From positions 3,100,001-3,164,000 of the forward strand of contig JAVTVJ010000117.1 in the NCBI GenBank assembly GCA_034509425.1: a stretch of 64,000 bases of DNA, in the 5' to 3' direction. Below the pieces are notes generated by a model. The model was not told where the DNA came from. It saw nothing but the letters and a program-made list of their open reading frames with translations, and did no database searches. The position numbers and the translations under genes were made by a program. Positions 1-12,622 of the stretch are shown here, piece after piece (the first letter of the stretch is position 1; the number at the start of each line of letters is the position of its first letter). This stretch comes from Eopsaltria australis (lineage: Eukaryota > Chordata > Aves > Passeriformes > Petroicidae).

Positions 1-2656
1 GGCTCTGTAAGCTCTGCTCAATAACAAAACCACCTCTGTCTTCATTAAAAAAACCCTAACACAGCTCCATATTATCTACTGTGAAAAAAATTAACCCCAC
101 CCCAGCCCAAACCAGCACAGCTGTCCAGACTCTGATTTTCCCACAGCAAAACTGTCCTTAATGAGGAGCTGGGCACTGGGCAGGCAGGAGAAAACCTCAG
201 CTGCACTCCACTAATTGTAGGATGATTAATGGCCTGTGAACATGAGCTACACAGAGATTTAACAACCTGCTAAAAGCTTGTGCAGCTCAGGGGAACCTCC
301 TCAAGGGTTTTGAGACGCTGCCATAACATTCCTTTCCAGGGAGGGATTTTTACTGTCCCTTGTCCCATTCGCTGCTCCTTTATTTCTGGTTCTGGGCTCT
401 AACCTTTCACGTGAAGGGGGTTGGCACCACCTGTATCTTCCCCGCTGGAAAGGTTTTTCCCCTCTGCAGTTCCGTAATACCAATTATACCTGCCTCAAGT
501 CTGGTTTAGCTTTCAGCCTCGCCGTTCTGCTTCTTTTGGGGCAATGAGCACTGCAATCTGTGTGCAAATAGCTGCTGTATGGAGAAGTCTCATTTATTTA
601 GAATAAGGACCCTTCAGATAAAGCAGATGCTTAAGAGTCTCAGTGAAGTGAACTGTTAAGCAGAGCTACCTTCCTTGGCAGGTTTATCAATCCCTGGTGA
701 TGAGAAAACCCACCTCCCTCAGATTAATCCTCATTGTTGCTTTTTCCCTTTAACATCCTCCCCTTTAAGATAGCTTTTCAGCTCTATATGTGACTCTTTT
801 ATTCCTTTGCTCTCTGCTAATTTCAGGTGCTCATGAGGGTTAACTACCAGGAATTCAACTTTTCATGTAGTTTTACATATTCTTTTTCATTGTATGCTGC
901 TTCCTTCCTAGTGCTGTAGGGATGATGGCCTTATTTCAGTACTTTGAGTTTAAAAATACATCCAAAATTTAGATTTAGAAAACATCCAGGCCAAAATCAC
1001 ACTGATTTTCCTAGAATATGTATGTGCTTTTCAAGGGGGGCAGGACTAAACCCAACCCTTTTAAAAGAGAATATTTTTTACCTGTCTTAAATACCAACTT
1101 GTTCCTCATTGCCCTGTGTGAAGAGAGAGGGTTTGCTCTTTGCCTGCTGTTTTCTGTAGCTGGAGAGTCTGGTAATATTGTTATCCTGAAAAAAACCAGA
1201 TTTACTCCTGATTTTCACCAAGGTAACAGAGACCAGAATCAAGCTCCAAGTCTCCAGTGCTGGAAAAAAAAAAAATCTAAAACATGAGCTCTGCATGTGA
1301 AAATAAGTGTTTAAGGGTTTTATCCATGAGCTCAGGAAAAAGCAGGGGGTGGAAATGTTGAATGTGGTGAGCTCCCTGCAGACCATTTCCTACACCAGGA
1401 GACCCTCTGGAGGAGGAACAAGCTGTCATGCAATTATTTACTCTGCTATTTGAGGAGCAAACCACACACATTTTCCTGCCATAGCAACTGGTGCAGCACT
1501 TGGTGTTTGCAATGTGTGCCCAAGTTCTATGAATCATCATTAAAATAATCATCTTTGTGACCAGTGGACTCTAGCAAGCGACTCATTAAGAGAGCCACTG
1601 GAAAATAATTAGCACACAAACTTGTTTGTATGACTGCGTCTCCACAGAGGTCTTGTTCGTGTTGAGGATTGGTTTAACTCCAGGGGAATTTTGCTTTCAG
1701 TGTTAAAACACTTGTTTCAATCAAGGTAATTACCTGAGCAGTACAGTTTTGTGTACAGTGTTTCCATTAAACCATCCTATTTATCATGAGAGTAAATGGA
1801 ACAGCTAGAGGAGGTTTTGGAGCAGCTCTTGGCAGTGGTCCAGACCAGATTTTTTTTTTTTTTTTTTTTAAAATGTCTATGTTGATTTCAACTTGAGCAT
1901 CTAAAATTGTATCTCTGTAGAAACCTCAGTACCAAATGCTTCAGATGTAGAACTTGCTGCCTCAGGTGCTCAGCAGGTTCTTTGAGGTCACAGCCATCTG
2001 TGATTTACTGTGGAATTCTTTTGGAAAGGAGCCCCTGACTGTTCCTGTGTCTTGATGCAGCTGACATACATGGGAATGGATCAAAGTGCTGCTTGTTTGT
2101 GTGTACAAATGCCAATTTGGCAAATTCTCTTTTTTTTTCTGCCACGTTTCAAATATTTTCTTTATCTGGATCCATTGGTAACTTCTGAGCCTGGTGCTTT
2201 CCAGCATTTGCTTGAGAAATATTTGCTGTTTCTAGGAGGGGTTATTTTGAGGAATTGGAAAACTCTTTGTATCTTCTGTGCAATGTAAAATCAAATCCAG
2301 GAGCAGGATTCAATATTTTAAATATAAGTGTTTGGCATTGTTTGGGCTGTTGCAAGGTAGTCTCCAGGAGAGTCTGACCTTCCATTTGTCCAGTGTTTTA
2401 ACTGCCAGCCCCAAACTGATGTTGTGTCCCTTGCCCATGTGAAACTGGGGCAGCTTCAGAGCTCCACAAACTATGAAGAGAGTTCAGCTGGCAAATGTAG
2501 GACTCAGTTACTCCTGTGGGCATCTAGTGCTCCTTGAGTAGCCTTTTTTATCTCCTTTGTGGTCACTGGATGCTTCAGGAGGGTTTCTGTCTCTTGTGTG
2601 CCCTGAGAGATGTCTGCCAGCACAAAATCAGTGTTTTGGCTACTTTATTGCAACTC
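1..2656. other. Unique AT-rich non-coding DNA
   Basis: No recognisable gene or transposon is visible. The interval holds short chance frames only. A 20-T homopolymer lies at 1850-1869 and shorter A and T runs occur elsewhere (for example 1265-1276). Confidence 0.6.
1850..1869. repeat. Poly-T homopolymer, 20 nt
   Basis: An uninterrupted run of 20 T. No retrocopy or tRNA-like body is recognisable beside it, so it is called only as a simple repeat. Confidence 0.9.
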
Positions 2657-3180
2657 AGAGAGAATCACAGTCTCATACAATGGTTTGGATTAAAAGGGAC
2701 CTTCAAGATCATCTCTTTCCACTCCCCTGCCATGGGCAGGGACACCTTCCAATATCCCAGGTTGCTGCAAGCCCCATCCAACCTGGCCTTGAACACTTCC
2801 AGGGATGGGGAGTCCGCAGCTTCTCTGGGCAACCTGTGCTAGAGCCTCACCACACTTAGATTAAAGATTCTTTTCCTAATATCTAACCTAAATCTACTCT
2901 CTGTCAGCTTAAGAGCATTCCCCCTTGCAGTGTCACCACTTACCCTTAGAAGAAGTTTCTCTCCAGCTCTCTCATAGGCACTGGAGGAGGCTCTGAGGTC
3001 TCCCTGGAGCCTTCTCTACTCCAAGCTGAACATCCCCAGCTGTCTCAGTCTCTCTCCATATCAAAAATGCTCCAGTCCCCAGAGAATCTTCATGGCCTCC
3101 TGTGGACTCCAGCAGGTCCCTGTCCTTGTGTTGGGAGCCCCAGAGCTGGACACAGCACTCCAGGGGGGACAGGATGACTC
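2657..3180 (-). mobile_element. CR1 LINE, 5'-truncated
   Basis: The CR1 3' end lies at the low coordinate, so the element is on the minus strand. The usual blocks follow in order: the variant AATCACAG...AATGGTTTGG end, CCATGGGCAGGGACACC near 2731, CAACCTGGCCTTGAACACTT near 2779, the TTCCTAATATCTAA block near 2873, the GGAGCCTTCTCTACTCCAAG block near 3006, and GCCCCAGAGCTGGACACAGC near 3137. About 520 bp of the 3' untranslated region and the end of ORF2 remain. It is 5'-truncated and diverged, with no intact reading frame. Confidence 0.95.
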
Positions 3181-5258
3181 CAGATTTTTGCATTTAGGCA
3201 GCTGGATCACAACCCTACAGGCAGCTTCCTTTAGACACCTGAAGGTGGGTGCCTCCTTCCCTCCCGTGGGGTTTCTCCCTGGCACTCTCTGTTACTGGAC
3301 TGGGTGCTCCATTTGTCATTTCATGTCGTTTTCATGATATAATTTTGATTTCTTTGAAGATGAACATTTTCTGTGTGTTGAGGAGCAGTTCCTGTGGTGC
3401 TGCATGAACAGCCCACCTTCACAGCTGGGGAGCAAATTCAGAAGTTGAGATCTGCACAAAAAATTCTTTCATTTAAGATAAAATAAAGTATGCTTGTTAC
3501 CTGCAATGAATTTGTACAGGCTCCAAACCATCCAGTTTCACTCATTCTATGTGGTACTGGTCAAAGAAATGACATAAATGCCTGGGAAGTACAAATTCTT
3601 ATGTCAGCTTTACTTCTGGAATACTGGGGAGCTGCAGAATGTCACTTGTAAGATGCTAATATTAGACTAATGAGCTAGATGGTCTCATTCTTTTGAACAT
3701 TTGTGGGACACCCATGTTTGAAGGGATTTACAGAGTAGGAAATGTTTGACTGTTCTACTTAAAGCTCTGTTCCATGAACTGACCACATTTGCTGGTAATG
3801 GCTGGAACTGAGTGTGTTGATGAAATAATGAATCAGATAAGTACTTAATGCAGACATGATGTAAGATAATAACCCAAGGAAGAGCAAATGACTTACAAAT
3901 GGTCATTTTTTCTCAGATTTAAGCTGTCATTAATTAAGACCTATTAATTTGGATCTCAAATTGCTCTATTCAGGCACCTCTGCACAGTGGAACTGCTCTA
4001 ATCTACCAAACTGCCTTGAAAGAATTTTCTGGCTGACAAATTGGGTGTTCAATCAAGCCACTCAAGTGGTTGAAAGAGCTTTTTCTTGGTGAAAGACATG
4101 GAATATCTAAGGACGTAGTATATATTCAAGGGATTATAAAAATACTGTATAAAAAAAGCAGCTGATGTTAAGAGATCAGGTCCATCCAGTGCACCAGTAT
4201 TGGGTTGAGGTCCTCCTTGTGCTGAGATTTCTTATGGTGGCCACTGGAAGAACTTGAAGGGCAGAGGGGGTAAAAACAGTTTAGTCAATTACTATTATTT
4301 TTTTTTTTTCAGTATGAACAGCAAAATATGTTGTTAACATGAACATCTGAGTCTATTGGTGTTTTTTTGTTCTTACCCCATCTGATGCTGTCTTAAGTCC
4401 TGGGAAAGTTGACCAAGTTGTGTTTCCAGACAAAAATGGAAATGTTTTATTTTTTGTCATTTTCCATTTATTGCCACTTCTGTAAATTACCCTCCTGCTA
4501 AACTTATCCTTTTGGGCTATCCTAAAAGTACATTTATTGGCAGATAATATTTTCAACCAGAAACATTCCTTCATTCTGATTACAGCACTAAAGCTCAAGG
4601 AGAAGAGTCATCTCACAAATGGACAATAAATAGTGCCATCAATCACTACAGAAATCAAACTTTGTGTTTTATGAAATATGGACCTATTAGAGTGATGCAG
4701 GAGATAACCTGAGATATAGCAATGTGTGTGATATCAGGACTAGAATAGGCTGAGAGACTGTCTAAAAATATAAACTTCCAGGAGCTGATGTCTTTCCCAA
4801 ATCGTGTCCTGAAGGAGACACTGGATTTTATGTCTCAGAATATGTCCAAACCGAACAATTCAGTGCAGCAGAGATAAATACATAGTTTCCCAATACAGGA
4901 AACTTATCCCCCAGGAGCTCAAAACTAACACAAGTGTTGGTAGCTGGTTGGTCCTAAGCTGCACCTTATTGTGGAGGATGCAAATAAATATTTGTAAAGG
5001 CACTTTTATTTGGAAGAGGTGATAAAATTTACTTTTTACTGCAGCTGCAAAATGCTGTTAACCAGCAGCTTGAGACTGAAAAAACCCCAAACTTCAATTA
5101 TGGGGTTTAGATTTCAAATGGTCAGCAGATATTGGAATGATGCTGCACGAGAAGTCAGTGGCCAAATATTATGTTTCTGTTTGCAAGCAAGAGATAAATC
5201 AAACTAGTGAGCTTGATATGTCAAAATTGAAACTCAGTAGTAGGTTACTCTATTCAAT
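3181..5258. other. Unique AT-rich non-coding DNA
   Basis: No gene or transposon recognised. The sequence is mixed AT-rich DNA with a T run near 4299-4309. Open frames here are short and shadow-like. Confidence 0.6.
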
Positions 5259-5310
5259 AGTGAAAGACTGTGTTGACCTTAAAGAGTGAGAGATTGTGTT
5301 GACCTTAAAA
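5259..5310. repeat. 26-bp tandem duplication, two copies
   Basis: Copies at 5259-5284 and 5285-5310 share the core TGTGTTGACCTTAAA and differ at three positions. This is a simple local duplication. Confidence 0.85.
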
Positions 5311-5982
5311 TTGGTAATTTCTTTTGGTTAACCCAACACCAGTTCCAAGACAAGCATTTTTAGTCACAAATCTTCTTCCCACATAACCATAACTTGAACT
5401 AAATGTAATTTGTTCTGGGGTCAGGGGATCCAGTTTCTTTACAGGCAGCCAGGTTCTGTTCCTGGAAAATTATATTTTAAAAAAAGAAAATAAGTTAGAG
5501 CTTCAATTCACCTTTTTATTCTGTTTTCTACACTTGTCATTTCTGCTGCACTCACTGTTTAAAGCACAAGCTGAGTGAATCCCACGACTTATTTCAAGCA
5601 GTAAAGCAGCAATGTTTGTTTCATAATGTTTATGTTCTGATTTATGCTGGTGCCATACTGTTACACTCAGCTGCATATCCAATTCCCCTCTTTATGCTGC
5701 TTCTACGATTTACAATGTTGGCATCTGAAGATGTAAATTTTGGACTCCTGCTCATGTGTTCTGTGGTAGATTCTGCTCATGGTGAAGCTTCTATTATGTG
5801 AAAAAAATTTGGAGATTTTCATCAAAGTCCATGAATGAAATGCTATGAGATTACCAGCTGGAAGTTGTTGACAGAGAATTAAACAGCTATAAGGAAGAAA
5901 AGATTGCTTTTGGAACAGCAGAGTCATTTGTTAGATCACTGTCCTCATTAGGATTTTTTTCTGTTATTTGAAGTCAGAATCT
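5311..5982. other. Unique AT-rich non-coding DNA
   Basis: No gene, transposon or structured repeat recognised. Confidence 0.55.
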
Positions 5983-6050
5983 TCATGGAATCACAGAATG
6001 GTTTGGGTTGGAAGGGACATTAAAGATCCTCTACTCCCAAAGATGAATAT
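5983..6050 (-). mobile_element. CR1 LINE, very short 3' fragment
   Basis: GGAATCACAGAATGGTTTGG is followed by GTTGGAAGGGACATTAAAG, which is the extreme CR1 3' end on the minus strand. Similarity fades after about 60-70 bp, so this is a severely 5'-truncated copy. Confidence 0.9.
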
Positions 6051-7159
6051 CAAAACCATGGACACCCATACTCAAATTTATACCTGCTATAATTTAGCTC
6101 TGAGGAAATTAGGAGCTTGTTCTAAGTTCTTTGTCTGGGATCTTGTTATGCTCAGCAAAAAGAGAAATGTGCTTCCAGAGCCAGACACATCCATGCACAT
6201 CAGGCTCATTAGGGAAGGATTCAGTCCCCAGATTAAATAAATGCAGTTTAGGTTTTCATGTGTGATGACAGAAAAAGTGTCTGAATTCTCATTATAAACA
6301 ATGGACAGAGTGTTAATGTAATCAAAAAAATAGGAAAAGCTATTCTGCTGACCAGGAAATTTGGGAATTATTCAGTTCCCTGAACAGGGACATCTGGTGC
6401 CATTCAGGTGCCCTATGGTGACACATAGGCCACTTAAATATGACAAAATCAGAGGAGATCATACCCTTGTGAAGGTTGTGTGGGATGCCCTGTAGTGCCT
6501 GGAACACCAGTAAATTCCCATGGTTGGGCAACTAAATGTGCCACAGATCCCTCTAGAGTGAAATCAGAGGTTTGTAACCCAATGAAAACATCTCCATTTA
6601 GGCCTTCCCCCACCCCGAGCTGATTCTCATCCTGGTTTACGACTGCATGAATTGTGCTCTGAAGATGCTCCATTCCTTGCATCAGCTAAGATATAGATGA
6701 CTATCTTAGATTACATGCCTAATTTTTAGATAGCTGAAATTAGGTGACATAAATTTCTCCTTCCCTTTAGGGCTTAAGGGAAAAACTTTACTTTCAGTGC
6801 TGGAAAGACTGTAGAGCTATTACATTTTACGAGCCAGGCAGTAAGCAAGGAAATGTGATGTACCCTTAATAGCAGTTTATATTTGTGTGTTTAAAAGCCT
6901 GAAAAGCCTGGTTGTAGTTTCACAACTTTTTGTGTGACCGGTGCACAAAACAGGCAGAGGAATGAAATAATATTATGTGATTTTCATGCTCAGGGAAGGA
7001 GACAGCAGCTCAGTATGTCTTGAAATAAAGTGGTTTCGTGAAACGTGCCTTGGATAGGAATTGTGACATTCATGATACACAAAGTGATAGAAAGGTTAGA
7101 GCTGATCCTCCTGAAATTTCAAGTCCAGCCCCATCACTGTGCTGAAGACCTTCTCTGTA
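6051..7159. other. Unique non-coding DNA
   Basis: No gene or repeat recognised. Short open frames on both strands overlap each other and show no family resemblance. Confidence 0.55.
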
Positions 7160-7390
7160 TTCAGAGAATCACAAAATAATTTTGGTTGCATGGGATCTTA
7201 AAGATCATCCAGTTCCAACCCTGTGCTATGGGGAGGGACACCTTCCACCATCCCAGGTTGCTCCAGGGTCCCTCCAGCCTGACCTGGAACACTTCCAGGA
7301 ATGGGGAGTCCACAACCTCTCTGGGCAACCTGTGCTGGGGCCTCACCACCCTCACAGTGAAGATATTTTTCATAATATCTAATCTTACCA
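7160..7390 (-). mobile_element. CR1 LINE, 3' fragment
   Basis: The 3' end is AGAATCACAAAATAATTTTGG. GGGAGGGACACCTTCCACCA, ACACTTCCAGGAATGGGGAG and a TCATAATATCTAATCTTACC block follow. About 230 bp of minus-strand CR1 3' untranslated region remain. Overlapping frames here are translated CR1, not genes. Confidence 0.93.
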
Positions 7391-8766
7391 TGCTGAAGGC
7401 TCAGATTCTTTCTAGATCTGCTGGTTTCTTCAACCCACCTATGCCCTGCAATAGCTTTGTTTTGACTGGGTGACTGTGACTTTAATTCAAAATTCACTGA
7501 AGTCATTCCATCAAACATGTAGGAACATGGAGTAAGTGCAGGGTGCTCAGTTCCACTGTACATGCTGTTTGGTGCTATTTCCGTGGCTTCTGGGGGCTTC
7601 TTCCCATATTAAAAATCTTTCAAGAATTGCTATAATAAGTGAAAATGATGGTGGCAGAGACCTTCAAGGTTCTTCAGACACTTTCATTAAAGGTGGCAAT
7701 ATCCATTTGCATAACTGAAGGCATCAAGCTCCACTTGACTTTGGGAGCAATGGAGTTGTCAGTGATTGGGCCACAGAGATTTACATTAAATTTCTTATGG
7801 TTCCTTGTCTGGCTCGAGATCCAACTGCAGCCCCCTGTAAATGTGCTTGTTTGTTCTTTTTATTGCAGCCATCTCCTGCAGGCATGAAAATGGCTGTTAT
7901 CAAACACCCCATTGTATTCCTGCTGGCCAGATGGCTAAAGGGGCATTACTGCTCTCTCCCCATAAACTGTGTGCTTTGCTGCAGGCATTAACAAGGCAAT
8001 ATATATTTTTAGGAACCATTAAATACTTGAGATTTAGGTAGTAGCAGGTATTGCAGTTGTGGGCTTAAAGACGCTTTTAAAGTCCTTTGCTTTGTCCTTA
8101 AAACTCAGCTCAAATGAGGCTGCCTCAGGAGACAAATTAAAATAAAAATAACCCTCCAAACGCAAGGTTTGGTGGTGCTCCTGAGATTAGCTCCTGTTAG
8201 GCATGGAATTGTGCAAGTTGTGAAACGCCTTTGAGCTTTCCTTGTGGGATGCAGATCCAGATTTCCACGGGCACAGTAATGATGGCTCCTTTGAAGTTGT
8301 TATCCTGCTTCCTCTACCCCTGAGTCTGTTTCTAACGCCTCAGAAGGAAACACTGGAGCCCAGAAAATCCAATTATTGAAACAAAGCAAAGAAACCTGTG
8401 ACCCTGTCATATTTCTCGTGAGAGAGGCCAGGCTGTCAAATCTTTAGTGAAGGTTTACTCCATCACATACTCTGTGCTGGGTAATAACAGAAGAGGACTC
8501 TGTGCTTGTAAAACTAAACTGTTCTGTAGTTGGAGAGCCATTTATAGGTGCACTTTCCAGCCCTTTCCACTTGTACTATCAGCTCCAAAGTCTTCTCCCC
8601 TTTCCCTCCTCCACTGTTTGCTTTTGTCCTTCCAAGCGGTGTTGCATTTCTCCACAAGTTTTTATCCAGGTCACCACCTTACAGTGTCCACCCCCAAAGA
8701 GCTTACCTGATTTAATATGTGTAGGAGACCAGATTTCCAAGTAAAATGCTGTAAATTATAAATATT
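7391..8766. other. Unique non-coding DNA
   Basis: No gene or transposon recognised. The stretch near 8080-8260 is a non-repetitive, mixed-composition block with nothing diagnostic. Confidence 0.55.
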
Positions 8767-9013
8767 TCATAGAATAATAAAATCATTAATGTTGGAAAAG
8801 ACATCCAAGATCATCAAGTCCGACCTCTGACTGAACACCACCATAGCCACAAGTCCATGCCATGAAGTCCCACATCTCCTCATTTTTTGAACACTTCCAG
8901 GAATGGTGACTCCACCACCTCCCTGAGGAGCCTGACCCAATGCTTAACCACTCTTTAAAAAAGGTATTTTTTCCTAATATCCATCTTTTGATTGGTAAAG
9001 TCTCTGTTTCCAC
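8767..9013 (-). mobile_element. CR1 LINE, second 3'-end subfamily
   Basis: TCATAGAATAATAAAATCAT followed by GTTGGAAAAGACATCCAAG and ATCATCAAGTCCGACC is the 3' end of the CR1 group that reads 'AGAATCATTAAGGTTGGAAAAGACC'-like rather than 'AGAATGGTTTGG'. The CACTTCCAGGAATGGTGACT block and TTTTTTCCTAATATCCATC follow. Minus strand, about 245 bp, 5'-truncated. Confidence 0.9.
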
Positions 9014-9422
9014 TCACAGCATCTCTCTGAGGAAAACATTATCCCTGTGGGACCAGTGAAACACTGGAGCAACTAATTCATTATCTCTGGTATCCAGTGC
9101 TTTCTAGTGCCTGTGAATGAGCCCTGGGCTTGTTTCCAAAACCTGTAAAGACTATTCTGAACCCATCAGGCTGCCAGGAAGCTTCTTCTTTCCTTGCAGC
9201 CACGAGGTCAATGATGCTTTTGCTGGCTGATTTTTAGGTTCCTTGAAGGCAGCTTTATATCTTCTCCCAAATGTCTCAGCCTTGGAAGGAGATCTCTGTA
9301 AAACAACCACGGAGACATCTTGCTCTTCTTTTCCAATCCCTTTTGGTTCACAGCTGGATGATGGCAGTTTGGCTACTGATGAGTGAATTTGGACAAGCCA
9401 GGGATATTCCTTCCTTACTTCC
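9014..9422. other. Non-coding DNA
   Basis: Nothing diagnostic is seen. The minus-strand frame at 9152-9628 runs from the neighbouring CR1 into unique DNA and is not supported as a gene. Confidence 0.5.
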
Positions 9423-9647
9423 ATGGATATTAGGAAGAAATTCTTTACTGTGAGGATGGTGAGGCACTGGAGAAGTTGCCCAGAGAAGCTGTGGATGCCC
9501 CAGCCCTGGAAGTGTTCCAGGCCAGGCTGGATGGGGCTTGGAGCAACCTGGTTTAGTGGAAGGTGTCCCTGCCCATGGAAGGAGGTTGGAATGAGATGAT
9601 CTTGAAAGTCCTTTCCAACCCAAAGCACTCTATCATTCTATGATTCT
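9423..9647 (+). mobile_element. CR1 LINE, 3' fragment
   Basis: Plus-strand CR1: TATTAGGAAGAAATTCTTTA, GCCCAGAGAAGCTGTGGATG, GGTGTCCCTGCCCATGGAAG, then CCTTTCCAACCCAAAGCACT and the terminal ATTCTATGATTCTG. About 225 bp, 5'-truncated, with an intact 3' terminus. Confidence 0.95.
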
Positions 9648-12528
9648 GCTGCACTCACCTTTTGTGCCTTGTATGCTGACCTGCTTGGGGAAGGGCTTGC
9701 CCATTGTCTTGGTCTGGGTTTCTGCAGCTGGTGAGTCTGCAGGAGTAAGGACCATGATTAGTGATGGAGTGTTGGCAAGGGATAATAATAAAAACACCAG
9801 TCATAATGAATTTCTGATGCTGTGACTCCATCATATCCCCCCTGCTCTGCTACCCTTTGCAGACCATCAGGACTCTTACATTCAGGCCTGGGTGGGGATG
9901 ACATCTGGTGTTTCCCATCTGGAGAAGGATGAAGTAAGTCCAGGGCTTTGTTCATCACCCTGTGCCCTGACTGACCTGTGCTCTGTTCACCAGCAGAATT
10001 CCTGAGCATTCCTTGCACACCTCACCTCCTGCAGGCTCTGTTGGGATGCTTGAACTGCCTTGAATTGGAGTAATGAGGGGAAAGAGTAAGGATTTTGGAG
10101 AACATCAATCAGAAAGCCAGAAAGGAACTGCTTTTACTCACTTTCAGTGCCTGTCACCTCCTTTGTGCAGTCCATAATCTGCTGTCCCCAATGATGGTTT
10201 TTCCACCCTCTTTGCTTAATTTTCAACAGTTTCTGTGTAGTTTCTTTTCTCTTATGAAGGTGCTGTCAGCAAGCAACCAAAAAACCCCTGCAATGTTCTT
10301 CACATCCTCCTTAAGATTCTTCTCCTCACCTGGACCTACAGAAAATGTCCAGCAGTCAGGCAGCTTATTGGGGTCACTTCTTATCATTTTTGTGACTTCA
10401 TTTTCATTCTTCTGGTATTTGGAGTAGGCACTAAGGCAGTTTTTTGTTCTTCTGCATCCTGGACAGCACACCAAGCAGAGAGGTTTCCATATTTACCTTT
10501 TGACATAATAAATCAATCACAGGAATTAGATTACACAGAGATATCAATACCTGCTGTGCCTTCCCTGGCCCATCTCACATTTTATGAGTGCCCATTTAGA
10601 CAGGAAATATTTGCAAAGCAAACTTGAAAGCTTCATGGCCATCATAAACACTGCCACAGAATGTGTGTTTGACCAAATGCACAAGGAAATAAGTAAATTT
10701 ACAAACTTCAAGGCAATTACTGCTTTCTGAGAAGTCTGCCAGAAACTATTAGTCCATGTTTGGATCAAATCATTTTGAGTCGCAAAGAAATTTGAAAAAA
10801 TCAAAAGCTGTTAAATGCAGTTTGCACATATGGAGAAGAAGTTAAATCCTTTTAATAAATTACCCAAGAAATACTTTGCTTGGCCTTTTACCACAATTGT
10901 AACAATAGGAGCAGGAAAATTTGCAGGCAAATTTAATCAATTTCTCTAAGCTATAGTCATTCCAGTTCAAGATTATGCAAATTCAAAATTATTTTTCTTT
11001 TCAAAACCAAATTAGTGCTTGGATTTTGATAGCTTTTATTGTCTTTGCTTCTCAGCATGCCATTGATTTCACCTTATTTCCTTGCTATGAATATTTTCTG
11101 TTCACTTGGGCAACTCAATCAAAATTTGGATTTTGGTCTTGGACTTTCTTTGAGCCTGGCAACAGCAAGAAGGTCAAGTCAGGGCACCAGGGCATTAGAG
11201 AAGAGTGATAATTATTGTCTGCAATGCTAAGAGTTCATTTTTATCCAGGGGATCTGTTTTCACACTGCTTAATGATTTCTCACTTCCATTATCTATTTCA
11301 TCCAGTGTTTGTTGTTGCAATGGTGATACTGCTTTCGGCTGATGATGTTTTAATATCATTTTTCTTTCACACTGTTGCTAATTTCCAGACTTACGCATTT
11401 CTTTAGTCCAAACCTTAATGAGTCAATATATTCATAGTGCTATAAATTCGTCTGTCTGCTCTCAGAAATGTTTCAGTCTGCAGAGCTGCCATTGACTGAA
11501 GGTGGCTCATGTGCAAAAAAGCATTTTTGTGAATTCTGACCCCATGAGCCTTCATCCCTCATGGGAGCACCTTGTTCATCCTCTTTCTTGGAGGCAGTTA
11601 CTGTGAGTGGTTCAGCTTCACCTCTTGGTTTTTCCTCATCACCACAAATTGTGACTCTGAGGCTTTGGCTGCATTGCTGATGTAATTCTGGGCTTTATCT
11701 GTCTGTCCTAAGTTATCTTCAGAGAAAAAGTACTTCCCATAATGCAAAATGTCCCTTTATTTTGTTATCTCACTTCACTGGAAGTTTTTCTAGGGCAGAA
11801 TGGAAAGGAAACAGAGAAAAAGAGAGCTCAGGGAAATTATTTAGCTTGGGCATGGACCTGAGCATCCACGTCCAGTCCTGATCCCACTGAGCCAGCTCAG
11901 TCCTTGCCAACTGTGTGGAGCTGCACTGGATGAGAGACATAAACCTTCTCCACCTCTGATCTCTCCCACAGATGTACTTTAGGCCTCTAAAAACTCACTT
12001 CATCACTGCTGGCAATAGTACAGCTACATTTCACCCTAAGGCTTTCCCCTGAACACCCTGTGTTCAGCCATGCTCCACTGTGAATATTTCAGCCAGATAT
12101 CGTTTATTTATCAATCTCCATCCAGAAATTTTCTTCAAAAGTAATTGTGATGTGAGAAGAAGAGAGTAATTCCAAGCAAGGCTGAAAAATTGGTGTTCTC
12201 TGATTGTTTTTTGTAGTATCAGTTTGTTTTTCAAAGGTGGTAGGTCTAGGAGGATGTAATAAACTGTTTCAACAGAGAAAAATGCTGTGAAATGACAAAA
12301 TATAGTTAATCCTTGAAAATAATTCCCTATTAAAACAGAGGATTTCTCTCAGTTGAATGATTTTTTTCTGTGCTATAGTGGCAGCAGAGTGCAGACAGAA
12401 AGAAACAGCAGAAAAGGTGTTCAAAACTAATTTCAAATATTTGTCTCCCTATTAAGAAACTTTGCTGGAATTGACACTTGCCTTAATTCCCAGTTGTTTT
12501 TGAAATAGATGAAGCTGTTTCACATGAA
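9648..12528. other. Unique AT-rich non-coding DNA
   Basis: No gene or transposon recognised across nearly 2.9 kb. Composition is AT-rich with short T and A runs. A small 8-bp inverted repeat (CCCATGAG/CTCATGGG) lies near 11540-11565. Confidence 0.55.
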
Positions 12529-12622
12529 AAATCATAGCATCACAGAATGGTTTGGGTTGCAAGGGACCTTAGAGATCATCCAGTTCCACCCTGCTGCCAT
12601 GGGCAAGGACAACTTCCACTAG
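12529..12622 (-). mobile_element. CR1 LINE, short 3' fragment
   Basis: The CR1 3' end includes ATCACAGAATGGTTTGGGTT. AAGGGACCTTAGAGATCATC and CATGGGCAAGGACAACTTCC follow. About 90 bp on the minus strand, and similarity ends sharply near AGGGTTAAAGG. Confidence 0.92.
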